From: Streptomyces sp. RKAG290
Lineage (GTDB): Bacteria; Actinomycetota; Actinomycetes; Streptomycetales; Streptomycetaceae
Length of the DNA stretch: 64,000 nucleotides
Direction of reading: 5' to 3'
Assembly: GCF_023701695.1 (NCBI RefSeq)
Contig: NZ_JAJOZC010000001.1
Span: 930,001 to 994,000 of the forward strand
The first letter of the stretch is position 1, and every line of letters begins with the position of its first letter. The notes beneath the pieces are model-generated. The model saw nothing but the letters and a program-made list of their open reading frames with translations, did no database searches and was not told the origin of the DNA. The translations under genes and the position numbers were made by a program. Positions 15,727 through 24,077 of the stretch are shown piece by piece.

Positions 15727-16485
15727 ATGACTTCTCCGGTGCTCCTCGTCGTCGCCCACGGCAGCCGTGATCCGCGGCACGCCGCGACCGTGCACGCGCT
15801 CACCGCGCGGGTGCGGGCGCTGCGGCCCGGGCTGCGGGTGGAAACCGGGTTCCTGGACTTCAACGCACCGTCGGTGCCGCGGGTCCTGGAGCGGCTGGCC
15901 GCACAGGGCGCGGGTGACGTGGTGGCTCTTCCGCTGCTGCTCACCCGGGCCTTCCACGCCAAGTCCGACATCCCGGCGGTGCTGCGGGAGGCCCGTACCA
16001 GGCTTCCGCGGCTACGCGTGCGGCAGGCGGAGGTGCTCGGCCCCTCGCCGCTGCTGAACTCCGCGCTGGAGCGGCGGCTGCACGAGGCCGGGGTCCGCCC
16101 CGGCGACAGAGGCTCGACCGGGCTCGTCCTGGCCTCGGCGGGCTCCACAGACCCGGAGGCGATCGCAGTGATCGCTGAAATCGCGCGGGAGCTGCGGCAC
16201 ACCGGTTGGTGTTCCGTGCGGCCTGCGTTCGCCTCCGCATCCCTTCCCCGTACCGAGGACGCGGTACGGGCCCTGCGGGCCGAGGGCGTGGGCCGCGTGG
16301 CGGTCGCCCCCTACGTCATCGCGCCGGGCCGCCTCCCGGACCGCATCGCGGCGGGAGCGGCCGAGTCCGGCGCGGATGTCCTGGCCGGGGTGCTGGGCCC
16401 GTCGCCGGAGCTGGCGCGGCTGCTGCTGGACCGGTACGACGGGGCCCGGACGGCGGCCGCCCGGCCGGCGTCGCTCAGCGCGTAG
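15727..16485 (+). CDS. sirohydrochlorin chelatase (CbiX/SirB-like)
   Basis: A 252-aa two-domain chelatase of the CbiX family, which inserts metal into sirohydrochlorin. In a sulfur operon the product should be siroheme for the sulfite reductase. The N-terminal motif VVAHGSRDPRHAATVHALTA carries the metal-binding His (H11), and GDVVALPLLLTRAFHAKSDIP holds a second His region. The C-terminal half repeats the fold with LVLASAGSTDPEA and GVGRVAVAPYVIAPGRLPDR. It starts at ATG 15727 and is last in the operon, converging on the DsbA-like gene. Iron versus cobalt specificity is inferred from context. Confidence 0.85.
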   Translation: MTSPVLLVVAHGSRDPRHAATVHALTARVRALRPGLRVETGFLDFNAPSVPRVLERLAAQGAGDVVALPLLLTRAFHAKSDIPAVLREARTRLPRLRVRQAEVLGPSPLLNSALERRLHEAGVRPGDRGSTGLVLASAGSTDPEAIAVIAEIARELRHTGWCSVRPAFASASLPRTEDAVRALRAEGVGRVAVAPYVIAPGRLPDRIAAGAAESGADVLAGVLGPSPELARLLLDRYDGARTAAARPASLSA

Positions 16486-16511
16486 GCCGGCGCCGGGCGC
16501 CCAGGCCGTGC

Positions 16512-17144
16512 TCAGCCCACGTCGAGGCCGCCCGTGCGGGTGCGCTTGAGCTCGAAGAAGTCCTGGTGGCCGGCGAGCACCCGGAAGCTGTCGAACAGCC
16601 GCGCCGCCTCCTCGCCGCGCGGCACCGCCCGCAGCACCGGCCCGAACCAGACGGTCCCGTCGACATGGATGGTGGGCGTGCCCACATACCCGTCCGCCTC
16701 CGGGTCCTTGCCCGCGTCATGGCTGCGCCGCAGCGCCTCGTCGTACGTCTGCGCGTGCGCGGCGGCGGCCAGCCCGGCCGGCAGACCGAGCTCGTCGAGC
16801 GACTGGGCGATCACCTCGTCGAAGTCCTCGTTCTTCTGCCGGTGGATCCGGGTGCCGAAGGCCGTGTAGAGGTCGCGCAGGACGCCGTCGCCGTGCTGTT
16901 CGGCCGCGGCGGCAGCGACGCGCACCGGTCCGATCGACTTGTCGACCAGGGTGCGGTACCACTCGGGCAGCTCGTTGCCGATGTTGTGCAGGTGGAGGCT
17001 CATCACGTGGAAGCGGAGTTCGATGTCGCGCTGCTGCTCCACCTCCAGCATCCAGCGGGAGGTGATCCAGGCGAACGGGCACGCCGGGTCGAAGAAGAAG
17101 TCGACGACGGTCCTGCCGGGTGCCGGGCTGCGGTGAGTGGTCAT
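16512..17144 (-). CDS. DsbA family protein, mycothiol-dependent nitroreductase (Rv2466c)-like
   Basis: A 210-aa thioredoxin-fold protein with an inserted helical domain. The N-terminal [20 protein letters not shown] strand-helix carries the active site. Where Mycobacterium tuberculosis Rv2466c has CPWC, this protein has CPFA, leaving a single cysteine, so any redox role would be monothiol. The cis-Pro loop is [26 protein letters not shown] and the helical middle follow the Rv2466c/2-hydroxychromene isomerase type. A TAGGCT -10 lies 6 bp before ATG 17144, giving a leaderless start. Family is firm; activity uncertain because of the missing Cys. Confidence 0.82.
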   Translation of the reverse strand: MTTHRSPAPGRTVVDFFFDPACPFAWITSRWMLEVEQQRDIELRFHVMSLHLHNIGNELPEWYRTLVDKSIGPVRVAAAAAEQHGDGVLRDLYTAFGTRIHRQKNEDFDEVIAQSLDELGLPAGLAAAAHAQTYDEALRRSHDAGKDPEADGYVGTPTIHVDGTVWFGPVLRAVPRGEEAARLFDSFRVLAGHQDFFELKRTRTGGLDVG

Positions 17145-17150
17145 GACCTG

Positions 17151-17156
17151 AGCCTA
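17151..17156 (-). promoter_or_regulatory. -10 hexamer TAGGCT, leaderless-type promoter
   Basis: TAGGCT on the minus strand is 6 bp before the ATG of the DsbA-like gene. It matches TANNNT, and there is no ribosome site between it and the start codon. Confidence 0.55.
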
Positions 17157-17407
17157 GCCAGCCGGTGGCCCCATTCTGCGGGCCATTGGGCCGCCGCTGG
17201 ACTGGGCCACTTCATCCGGCGGCCTCCTGCGGATCGCGTCCGCTCAGGGCCTGGGCCCGCGCGAAGCCGGCGGCCGGGCCGTCGGCGGTGACCTCGGCGG
17301 GAAAGCTCGGAAGTGCCCGGTCCTCCTGTTTCGCACGCCGGGACCGGCGGCCGCCCCGGTCTTGGGCAACGGAGACGGCGGCCGGAAGGTGTAGGGGGCA
17401 CCCGGAC

Positions 17408-17413
17408 TACTGT
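17408..17413 (+). promoter_or_regulatory. -10 hexamer TACTGT, leaderless-type promoter
   Basis: TACTGT lies 7 bp before ATG 17421 of the aldo/keto reductase gene, with no Shine-Dalgarno sequence between them. Confidence 0.5.
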
Positions 17414-17420
17414 TCCCCTC

Positions 17421-18290
17421 ATGCCTACCGCTCTCCCGTCGCCCGGCCACTCCTTCCTCCTCGGCGGCGAACTCCCCGTGCGCCGCCTCGGCTACGGCAC
17501 CGCCCAGCTGACCGGCCCGGGGTACTGGGGCCCTCGCGGGGACCGGCAGGATGCGCTGGCCGTGCTCAGGGCAGCGGTCGAGCAGGGCGTCACCCTGATC
17601 GACACCGCCGACAACTACGGCCCGGATGTGGCCGAGGAACTGGTCGCCGAGGCGCTGCACCCGTATCGCGAGGATCTGGTGATCGCGACCAAGGGCGGCG
17701 TCGTGCGGACAGGTGACAGTGCCTGGCACATCGCGGGGCGGCCCGAGCAGCTGCGGGCGATGTGCGAGGCCAGCCTGCGCCGGCTGCGCACCGACCGGAT
17801 CGACCTCTACCAGCTGCACCGGCTGGACCCGCAGGTGCCGATGGCCGAACAGCTGGGCACTCTGGATGCGCTGCGGCAGGAGGGTAAGATCCGGCATATC
17901 GGCCTGGACACCCTTACCGCCGAGCAGCTGGAGCAGGCGCTCTCCCTGACCGGGATCGCCTCGGTGCAGAATCGTTTCAACCTCCTCGACCGCTCGTCGG
18001 ACGCGGTACTGAAGGTGTGCGAGACCCACGGCCTGGCCTTCCTGCCCTGGTTCCCGCTGGCCAACGGCGCGCTGACCAGGGAGGGCGCCGCCGCGCTCGC
18101 CCTGATCGCGGATCGCCACGGCGCCACCCGCGGGCAGATCGCCCTCGCCTGGCTGCTGCACCACTCCCCCGCACTGTGCCCGACTCCGGGCACCGGTTCG
18201 CCCGTCCATCTGACGGAGAACCTCCGGGCCCGGGAAATCCTGCTGTCCACCGAGGACATGAGCCGTCTGGACGCGCTCGCATCCGCATGA
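17421..18290 (+). CDS. aldo/keto reductase
   Basis: A 289-aa NAD(P)H-dependent TIM-barrel oxidoreductase. The tetrad Asp and Tyr are in GVTLIDTADNYGPDVAEELV, the Lys in LVIATKGGVVR, and the His in RIDLYQLHRLDPQVPMAEQL. The C-terminal NAD(P) phosphate-binding segment is shortened to PTPGTGSPVHLTENLRA. Substrate is unknown. The start at ATG 17421 is supported by a leaderless -10 upstream and gives normal length. It ends 14 bp before the GTG of the ABC ATPase gene, so the two are probably co-transcribed. Confidence 0.9.
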   Translation: MPTALPSPGHSFLLGGELPVRRLGYGTAQLTGPGYWGPRGDRQDALAVLRAAVEQGVTLIDTADNYGPDVAEELVAEALHPYREDLVIATKGGVVRTGDSAWHIAGRPEQLRAMCEASLRRLRTDRIDLYQLHRLDPQVPMAEQLGTLDALRQEGKIRHIGLDTLTAEQLEQALSLTGIASVQNRFNLLDRSSDAVLKVCETHGLAFLPWFPLANGALTREGAAALALIADRHGATRGQIALAWLLHHSPALCPTPGTGSPVHLTENLRAREILLSTEDMSRLDALASA

Positions 18291-18304
18291 AGGAGCACCC
18301 GCAC

Positions 18305-19141
18305 GTGACCACCACCGCCGCCCTCGCACCTCCTGTCCCCACCACCTCGGTGCCGGTGATCAGGGCCGACGGCGTCTGTCTCGTACGGGACGGGAAGGTC
18401 CTGCTCGACTCCGTCTCGCTGACGGTGCGCGGCGGGGAGCACTGGGCGCTGCTGGGTGCCAACGGGGCTGGCAAGAGCACCCTGCTGGGGCTGCTCGGCG
18501 CGAAGACGCATCCGACCCTGGGCTCGGTCGAGGTGCTGGGCCGCACCCTGGGGCGGGTCGATCTGCGGGAGCTGCGGACGCTGCTCGGGCATGTCGATCC
18601 GCGCCACCCGCTGCGCTCCCCGCTGACGGTGCACGACGTGGTGCTGACGGGTCTGACCAACTCGGTCGAGCCGGTGCCCCGCTGGTCGGCCCGCCCGGAA
18701 CAGCGGGAGCGCGCCGAAGGACTGCTGGAGATGCTGGGCATGGGCGGCAAGGCGAAGTCCCGCTGGCCGGCGCTGTCGCAGGGTGAGCGGGGCCGTACGC
18801 TCATCGCCCGCGCCCTCATGCCGCAGCCCCGGCTGCTGCTGCTCGACGAGCCGGCCACCGGGCTGGACCTGGCTGCCCGGGAACAACTGCTGGACAGTCT
18901 GGACGCGCTGCGGGAGGAGAACCCGGAGCTGGCGACGGTGCTGGTCACGCACCATCTGGAAGAGCTGCCCGCCTCCACCACGCATGCGATGCTGCTGCGC
19001 GGCGGACGGTGTGTGGCCTCGGGGGCGGCGGACGAGGTGCTGACCACGAAGCAGGTCAGCGACTGCTTCGGCCATCCGGTGCGGATCGCCCGCACCGACG
19101 GCCGGTGGACGGCGCGGGCCCAGCGGGCCGTCCGTCGCTGA
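18305..19141 (+). CDS. stand-alone ABC transporter ATP-binding protein
   Basis: A 278-aa single ABC ATPase. Walker A is LLGANGAGKSTLLGLLGAKT, the signature is degenerate (LSQGERGRTLIARAL), Walker B is LLLLDEPATGLDLAAREQLL, and the switch His is in VLVTHHLEELPASTTHAML. It resembles ModF/YhiD-type soluble ABC proteins. No permease or binding-protein gene is adjacent, so it may act with a membrane partner elsewhere or not in transport at all. AAGGAG (18290-18295) precedes GTG 18305; an ATG at 18287 overlapping the upstream stop is the alternative start. Confidence 0.85.
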   Translation: MTTTAALAPPVPTTSVPVIRADGVCLVRDGKVLLDSVSLTVRGGEHWALLGANGAGKSTLLGLLGAKTHPTLGSVEVLGRTLGRVDLRELRTLLGHVDPRHPLRSPLTVHDVVLTGLTNSVEPVPRWSARPEQRERAEGLLEMLGMGGKAKSRWPALSQGERGRTLIARALMPQPRLLLLDEPATGLDLAAREQLLDSLDALREENPELATVLVTHHLEELPASTTHAMLLRGGRCVASGAADEVLTTKQVSDCFGHPVRIARTDGRWTARAQRAVRR

Positions 19142-19150
19142 CGGGGCCGC

Positions 19151-19534
19151 TCACTCGTCGGCTGCCGGTCCGGTGACGAAGGGCGTGGCCTGGTGGTAGT
19201 AGAGCAGCCACCCCGCCGCGGTGAGCCGCCACAGCGAACTGCGGTGGGCGCGCTTCCCCCTGGCCTCGGTGTCGAAGGTGACGTGGACGAGCTCGTCGGC
19301 GAGCTGGACCCCGCGCATCAGTGAGGCGGTGAGCGGACCCGGGCGCGGGGCCCTGCCCGAGATCAGCGAGGTGATGACCGTGTCGCGGTCCCAGTGCCGC
19401 CCGGCGGTGTCGACCTCATGGAAGTCGGGGTGCAGCACCTGGACGAGGAGTTCGGTGGAGGCCCGGACCAGCGGGTCGAGGAGGCGGAGTTCGCCCTCGA
19501 CCGCCGCGGCCACGCCCGGCGACGGCTCGCTCAC
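19151..19534 (-). CDS. NTF2-like (DUF4440/SnoaL-type) small protein
   Basis: A 127-aa protein with the cone-shaped NTF2-like fold pattern: an N-terminal helix pair (AAAVEGELRLLDPLVRASTE), LHPDFHEVDTAGRHWDRDTV, then beta strands QLADELVHVTFDT and SSLWRLTAAGWLLYYHQATPF. Members can be enzymes, binding proteins or inactive. No catalytic residues can be assigned. The GTG start at 19534 overlaps the stop of the DUF1697 gene (GTGA), so the two are co-translated. The open frame further upstream overlaps DUF1697 and is not coding. Confidence 0.75.
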   Translation of the reverse strand: MSEPSPGVAAAVEGELRLLDPLVRASTELLVQVLHPDFHEVDTAGRHWDRDTVITSLISGRAPRPGPLTASLMRGVQLADELVHVTFDTEARGKRAHRSSLWRLTAAGWLLYYHQATPFVTGPAADE

Positions 19535-20082
19535 GCGTCGCCTCCGGTCATCTCCGCGAGTCTGGTGACGGTGTTCCAGTTGCGCGAGGTGGCGATGAGG
19601 CCCTTGTTGAGGGAGGGCCGGGAGAGCGCCGCGGCCAGCTTGGAGCGGCCCAGTCCGTCGGGTGCGTAGAGATAGAGGGCGCGCTCGCCGACCCGGAACT
19701 CCTCGGGGAGGAACGCCGCGGCGTCCAGCGGGGCGAAGCGTGCGGCGTCGACCGGCCGGTCGAAGTAGGTGACGTGCAGTTGCCTGGCTTCGAGCTCGGC
19801 GGCGGGGAAGGGGCAGGCGTCGGCCACGGCCGCGAGGTAGCTGCCGTCCCGGACCAGACACGGCACGTCGAAGCCGAACCGCTCCTCGATGGCCCGCTCG
19901 AGCTCTGTGGCGAGTGCGTTCTCGTCGTCCGCCGCACTGCTGAAGACCGCGTTGCCGCTCTGCAGGTGGGTGCGGACGTCGCCATGGCCCAGGCCGGTGA
20001 GCAGTGCGCGGAGGTCGGCCATCGGGATCTTCTTGTGGCCGCTCACGTTGATCCCGCGCAGCAGCGCCGCGTACATCGTCAT
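19531..20082 (-). CDS. DUF1697 domain-containing protein
   Basis: A 183-aa protein covering the whole DUF1697 domain: MYAALLRGINVSGHKKIPMA at the N-terminus, LTGLGHGDVRTHLQSGNAVF next, and the C-terminal SLNKGLIATSRNWNTVTRLA. The function of the family is not known. ATG 20082 is preferred over the in-frame GTG 20088 because TATGGT sits exactly 6 bp upstream of the ATG and would be too close to the GTG. It overlaps the NTF2-like gene downstream, suggesting a two-gene unit. Family is secure. Confidence 0.88.
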   Translation of the reverse strand: MTMYAALLRGINVSGHKKIPMADLRALLTGLGHGDVRTHLQSGNAVFSSAADDENALATELERAIEERFGFDVPCLVRDGSYLAAVADACPFPAAELEARQLHVTYFDRPVDAARFAPLDAAAFLPEEFRVGERALYLYAPDGLGRSKLAAALSRPSLNKGLIATSRNWNTVTRLAEMTGGDA

Positions 20083-20088
20083 GGGCAC

Positions 20089-20094
20089 ACCATA
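20089..20094 (-). promoter_or_regulatory. -10 hexamer TATGGT, leaderless-type promoter
   Basis: TATGGT on the minus strand lies 6 bp before ATG 20082 of the DUF1697 gene. It decides between the ATG and the in-frame GTG six bases earlier. Confidence 0.5.
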
Positions 20095-20114
20095 GGACGA
20101 TCGCCCGGAGCCGT

Positions 20115-20153
20115 GCGGCCGCCGCGCCCCGTGGGGGAGGGCGCGGTGGCCGC
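20115..20153. terminator. long hairpin after the serine protease gene
   Basis: A 15-bp stem (20115-20129 with 20139-20153), fully paired except for one G-T pair, with a 9-nt loop. It lies 20 bp past the protease stop and before the DUF1697 gene on the same strand. Confidence 0.75.
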
Positions 20154-20172
20154 CGGTCAGGGGGTGGAGCCG

Positions 20173-21375
20173 TTACTCGACGATCTTCAGCAGCTTGTTC
20201 GCCGTGCCTTCGGTGGCGTTGCTGATGGCGTCCGGGGTGGCTCCGTCGGTCAGCGCCGTGGAGACCTCCGCCGGGGTGGCGTCCGGGTGCCCGGCCAGGT
20301 AGACGGCGGCGGCACCGACGACGTGCGGGGTGGCCATGGACGTGCCGGAGATGGTGTTGGAGCCGTCGTCGCTGTCGTTCCAGGACGAGGTGATGTCCGA
20401 GCCCGGGGCGTAGATGTCCACGACCGAGCCGTAGTTGGAGAACGAGGACTGCTCGTCGTCCACCGTGGACGAGGCGACCGTGATCGCCTCCGGCACGCGG
20501 GACGGGGAGCCCTCGCCCGCGTCGCCCGACTCGTTCCCCGCGGCCACCGCGAAGGTGACACCGGAGGCGATGGCCTTCTTGACCGCGGCGTCGAGCGCTT
20601 CGTCCGCGCCGCCGCCGAGGCTCATGTTGGCGACGGAGGGGCCCTGGTGGTTCTCGGTGACCCAGTCGATGCCGGCGACCACCTGCTCGGTGGTGCCCGA
20701 GCCGGAGTCGTCCAGGACGCGGACGGCGACGACCTTGGCCTTCTTCGCGACGCCGTACGTCGCACCGGCGATGGTTCCCGCCACATGGGTCCCGTGGCCG
20801 TTGCCGTCGTCGGCGCTGTCGTCGTTGTCGATGGCGTCGAAGCCCGAACTGGCCCGGCCCTCGAACTCCTTGTGCGTGGTGCGGACGCCGGTGTCGATGA
20901 CGTACGCGGTCACGCCCTCACCCGCACTGTCCGGGTAGGTGTACGCGTTGTCGCCCGCGGTCTCCGCCTGGTCGATGCGGTCCAGACCCCAGGAGGGCGG
21001 GCTGTCCTGCGTGGCGCTGATGTGGAACTTCTTGTTCTGGACGACCTTGGAGACGGACGGGTCGGCCGCGAGCCGCTTGGCCTCGGTCTGCGAAAGGCCG
21101 CTGGCGGAGAAGCCGTTGATGGCGGAGCTGTAGTTGCGCTTGAGCTTGCCGCCGTACTCCTTGGCGAGCTTCGCCTTGTCGGCCTTCTGGTCCAGCATGA
21201 CTATGTAGCTGCCGGAGACGGCAGTCGCCGCCTCGGCGCCGTAGACCTTCCCCGTCGCGGGGGCGGGCGCCGCGCCGGCGAAGGGGCTGCCCAGCAGGGT
21301 GACTCCGGCTGCGGCGGCTACTGCGGTGATCCCGGCAGTGAGCTTGATCCGGCGTGCGCGCTTGTGAATTGCCAT
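20173..21375 (-). CDS. secreted S8 (subtilisin-like) serine protease
   Basis: A 400-aa secreted peptidase. A Sec signal peptide (MAIHKRARRIKLTAGITAV..., cleaved near AGAAPAPA) is followed by an I9-type propeptide (GSYIVMLDQKADKAKLAKEY, about residues 45-115) and the S8 catalytic domain. The triad is visible as VTAYVIDTGVRTTH (Asp), GNGHGTHVAGTIAG (His) and ISGTSMATPHVVGAAA (Ser). The oxyanion Asn lies in VTFAVAAGNESGDAG. The architecture resembles the proteinase K/aqualysin group. It starts at ATG 21375 after GAGGAG. It should act outside the cell on proteins. Confidence 0.95.
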   Translation of the reverse strand: MAIHKRARRIKLTAGITAVAAAAGVTLLGSPFAGAAPAPATGKVYGAEAATAVSGSYIVMLDQKADKAKLAKEYGGKLKRNYSSAINGFSASGLSQTEAKRLAADPSVSKVVQNKKFHISATQDSPPSWGLDRIDQAETAGDNAYTYPDSAGEGVTAYVIDTGVRTTHKEFEGRASSGFDAIDNDDSADDGNGHGTHVAGTIAGATYGVAKKAKVVAVRVLDDSGSGTTEQVVAGIDWVTENHQGPSVANMSLGGGADEALDAAVKKAIASGVTFAVAAGNESGDAGEGSPSRVPEAITVASSTVDDEQSSFSNYGSVVDIYAPGSDITSSWNDSDDGSNTISGTSMATPHVVGAAAVYLAGHPDATPAEVSTALTDGATPDAISNATEGTANKLLKIVE

Positions 21376-21741
21376 GAAGAGGGGTCTCCTCGTCATTCTT
21401 TGTGGGGGGATTGGCCCTCGGCCGGAAGATCTCCGGGGGTTGGCTCGAAACCCTCGCCCATTGACGCGCTCAGATCAAGACCTTCATGTGCCTGTGACTT
21501 ACTCAACAAGGTTTCGTAATAAAAAACCGGCCAGCGGCACCCGAGTCGGGCGCACGGCCCCAACCGCCGTTACGTGTAAGGGGCCTCTGTCATCCGTCCC
21601 GGGACCCGACCGGTCCGCAAGGCGGAGACGAGAGCCCGCCCGCTCGGCACGGAGCAGGAGGAGAAGGCTTGATTCCGCCCCTACGTTCGAAGCAGAGACG
21701 CCGGCGGTGGGCCGGCGCCGCTCGGAGGGGGCAAGCCCGTC
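21376..21741. other. 366-bp divergent intergenic region, protease / MMPL
   Basis: No gene was found. It holds the protease ribosome site next to 21376, an unusually AT-rich stretch at 21508-21528 (TAATAAAAAA) that probably belongs to the protease promoter, and GGAGGGGG at 21723-21730 near the MMPL start. No clear operator palindrome was seen. Confidence 0.5.
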
Positions 21742-24054
21742 ATGGGGAAAGTGGATTCGGTGCGCACGGGGACGCCGCGGGTGAGGGGCATCGCCGCCCG
21801 GGCGGGCGGCTGGAGCGCGCGGCACCGCTGGGCGGCGGTGACCGTATGGGTGCTCTTCGTCGTGCTGGCCATGGGGCTCGGCTCCGCGGCGGGGCGGGTC
21901 GACGTCAAGGAGAGCGACCAGATGTCCGGCGAGGTGGGCCGGGCCGTGCAGATCACCGAGGACGCGGGGCTGAAGGACCCGGCGGGCGAGAGCGTGCTCA
22001 TCCGGTCCGACGGGACGGGCGCCACGTCGCTGAAGGCCACCTCACCGCAGTTCCGGTCCGCCGTCGCGGCCGTGATGAAGGCCGTCCAGGCCACCGGCGA
22101 AGTGACCGCGGTGACCTCCCCGTACACGACGAAGACCATTTCGGCGGACGGGCACAGCGCGCTGGTCCAGTTCGAGATGCGCGGCGACCCCGAGACGGCG
22201 AGCGAGCGCGTCGCACCCGTGCTGAAGGCCGTGGAGCGGGTCGACGGTGAGCAGCAGGGGCTGGCGATCGAGGAGATCGGCGGCGCCAGCATGGGCAAGA
22301 CCTTCGACGACGCCTTCGGCAACGACTTCCGGCGGGCCGAACTCTCCGCCGTACCGGTCGCGTTCGGCATCCTGCTCATCGCGTTCGGGGCGCTGGTCGC
22401 CGCGCTGCTGCCGGTTGCCCTGGCGCTCACCGCCATCGTCGCGACCATGGGCCTGATGGGGGTGGTGAGCCATCTCCAGCCGATGAGCGAGACGGCGAAC
22501 TCGGTGATGCTGCTGGTCGGTCTGGCCGTCGGAGTCGACTACTGCCTGTTCTACCTGCGCCGCGAGCGCGAGGAGCGGGCCAAGGGGCGCGATGCGCAGA
22601 CCGCGCTGATGATCGCCGCGGCGACCAGTGGACGCGCGATCATCGTCTCCGGTGTCACGGTCTGTGTCGCGATGGCGGGCATGCTCTTCACCGGACTCGC
22701 CGAGTTCGAGGCGATGGGACTGGCCTCGCTCATGGTGGTCGCGGTCGCGATGGTCGGCTCGGTCACGGTGCTGCCCGCCCTGCTCTCACTGCTCGGTGAG
22801 CGGGTCGAGAAGGGCCGGGTGCCCTTCCTCCGCCGCCTCAAGCGGTCGCAGGACAACGCCGGCGGGGAGAGCCGGGTGTGGCGGGCCGTCCTCCGTTCGG
22901 TGCTGCGGCGCCCGTGGACCGCGCTGGTGCTCGCCGCCGGGGCGCTGGCCGCGATCGCCCTGCCCGCGCTCGGCATGCACACCCAAAACCTCACCCTGGA
23001 CCAGGAGTTCGGCGACTCGCTGCCGATCGTGCAGACCTACCAGCGGCTCAACGAGGCCTTCCCCGGCGGCGCCGACCCGGCGCGGGTCGTGGTGCGGGCC
23101 GAAGACATCAGCGCCGCAGCGGTACGGCAGGCGCTTGCCGAGTTCCGACGGCAGGCCGTCTCCTCGGGCGCCTCGAAGGGCCCGGTCGACATGGTGACGC
23201 ACGACGCGGAGAACATCGCCGTCATCGACGTCCCGCTGGTCGGCGGATCCGATCAGGACCGGGCCGTGAAGAGCCTGGACCTGCTGCGCGACACGGTGCG
23301 TCCGGCGACGCTCGGCAAGGTCGGGGGCATCGAGGCACCGATCACCGGTCAGGTCGCCGGATCGAAGGACTTCAACGACCAGATCGTCGGAGCGGTCGTG
23401 CCCGTCTTCGCCTTCGTGGTCGTCTTCGCCTTCCTGCTGATGCTGCTCTGCTTCCGGTCGCTGACGATCGCGATCACCTCCATCGTGCTCAACCTGCTGT
23501 CGGTGGGCGCCGCCTACGGCATCCTCACCGCGGTCTTCCAGCACGGTTGGGGGGCTTCACTGGTCGGCGCGGAGGGGGTCGGGGCGATCATCTCCTGGCT
23601 GCCGCTGTTCCTCTTCGTGATCCTCTTCGGGCTCTCGATGGACTACCACGTGTTCGTGGTCTCCCGGATCCGCGAGGCGCGGCTGCAGGGCCGGACGACC
23701 AGGGACGCCATCGCCCACGGCGTGGTGACGACGGCAGGTGTGGTGACCAGCGCCGCCGTCATCATGGTCGCCGTGTTCGCGATCTTCGGCACGCTGTCGA
23801 TGCAGTCCATGAAGCAGATGGGTGTGGGCCTGGCGGCCGCCGTGCTGATCGACGCGACGATCATCAGGGGCATCCTGCTGCCGGCCGTCATGGCGCTGCT
23901 GGACGAGCGCAACTGGTACTTCCCCAAGTGGCTCCGGTGGCTGCCGGATCTGACCCACGACGAGTCGTTCGCCGACACCCCGCTCACGGCGGCGCCGAAG
24001 GACGCCACGGCCGCGGCGCGCGGGGACGAGGAGCCGGAGCGGGCCGGGGTCTGA
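21742..24054 (+). CDS. MMPL family transporter (RND-type exporter)
   Basis: A 770-aa polytopic membrane protein of the MmpL/actinorhodin-transporter type. Two homologous halves each have one membrane helix, a ~150-residue extracytoplasmic domain and five more helices. Landmarks are LLVGLAVGVDYCLFYLRRER in half one and FVILFGLSMDYHVFVVSRIR in half two, carrying the paired Asp/Tyr of the proton relay. Such proteins export lipids, antibiotics or siderophores with the proton gradient. Substrate is not evident and no biosynthetic gene is next to it. It converges on the sugar-binding protein gene with a 23-bp gap. Confidence 0.92.
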   Translation: MGKVDSVRTGTPRVRGIAARAGGWSARHRWAAVTVWVLFVVLAMGLGSAAGRVDVKESDQMSGEVGRAVQITEDAGLKDPAGESVLIRSDGTGATSLKATSPQFRSAVAAVMKAVQATGEVTAVTSPYTTKTISADGHSALVQFEMRGDPETASERVAPVLKAVERVDGEQQGLAIEEIGGASMGKTFDDAFGNDFRRAELSAVPVAFGILLIAFGALVAALLPVALALTAIVATMGLMGVVSHLQPMSETANSVMLLVGLAVGVDYCLFYLRREREERAKGRDAQTALMIAAATSGRAIIVSGVTVCVAMAGMLFTGLAEFEAMGLASLMVVAVAMVGSVTVLPALLSLLGERVEKGRVPFLRRLKRSQDNAGGESRVWRAVLRSVLRRPWTALVLAAGALAAIALPALGMHTQNLTLDQEFGDSLPIVQTYQRLNEAFPGGADPARVVVRAEDISAAAVRQALAEFRRQAVSSGASKGPVDMVTHDAENIAVIDVPLVGGSDQDRAVKSLDLLRDTVRPATLGKVGGIEAPITGQVAGSKDFNDQIVGAVVPVFAFVVVFAFLLMLLCFRSLTIAITSIVLNLLSVGAAYGILTAVFQHGWGASLVGAEGVGAIISWLPLFLFVILFGLSMDYHVFVVSRIREARLQGRTTRDAIAHGVVTTAGVVTSAAVIMVAVFAIFGTLSMQSMKQMGVGLAAAVLIDATIIRGILLPAVMALLDERNWYFPKWLRWLPDLTHDESFADTPLTAAPKDATAAARGDEEPERAGV

Positions 24055-24077
24055 TCCGCAGCACGCCCCGGTCCTCT

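Noticed and set aside
20082..20088. GTG 20088 as the DUF1697 start
   Set aside because: The -10 TATGGT ends exactly where the GTG would begin, so ATG 20082 at 6-bp spacing is preferred.
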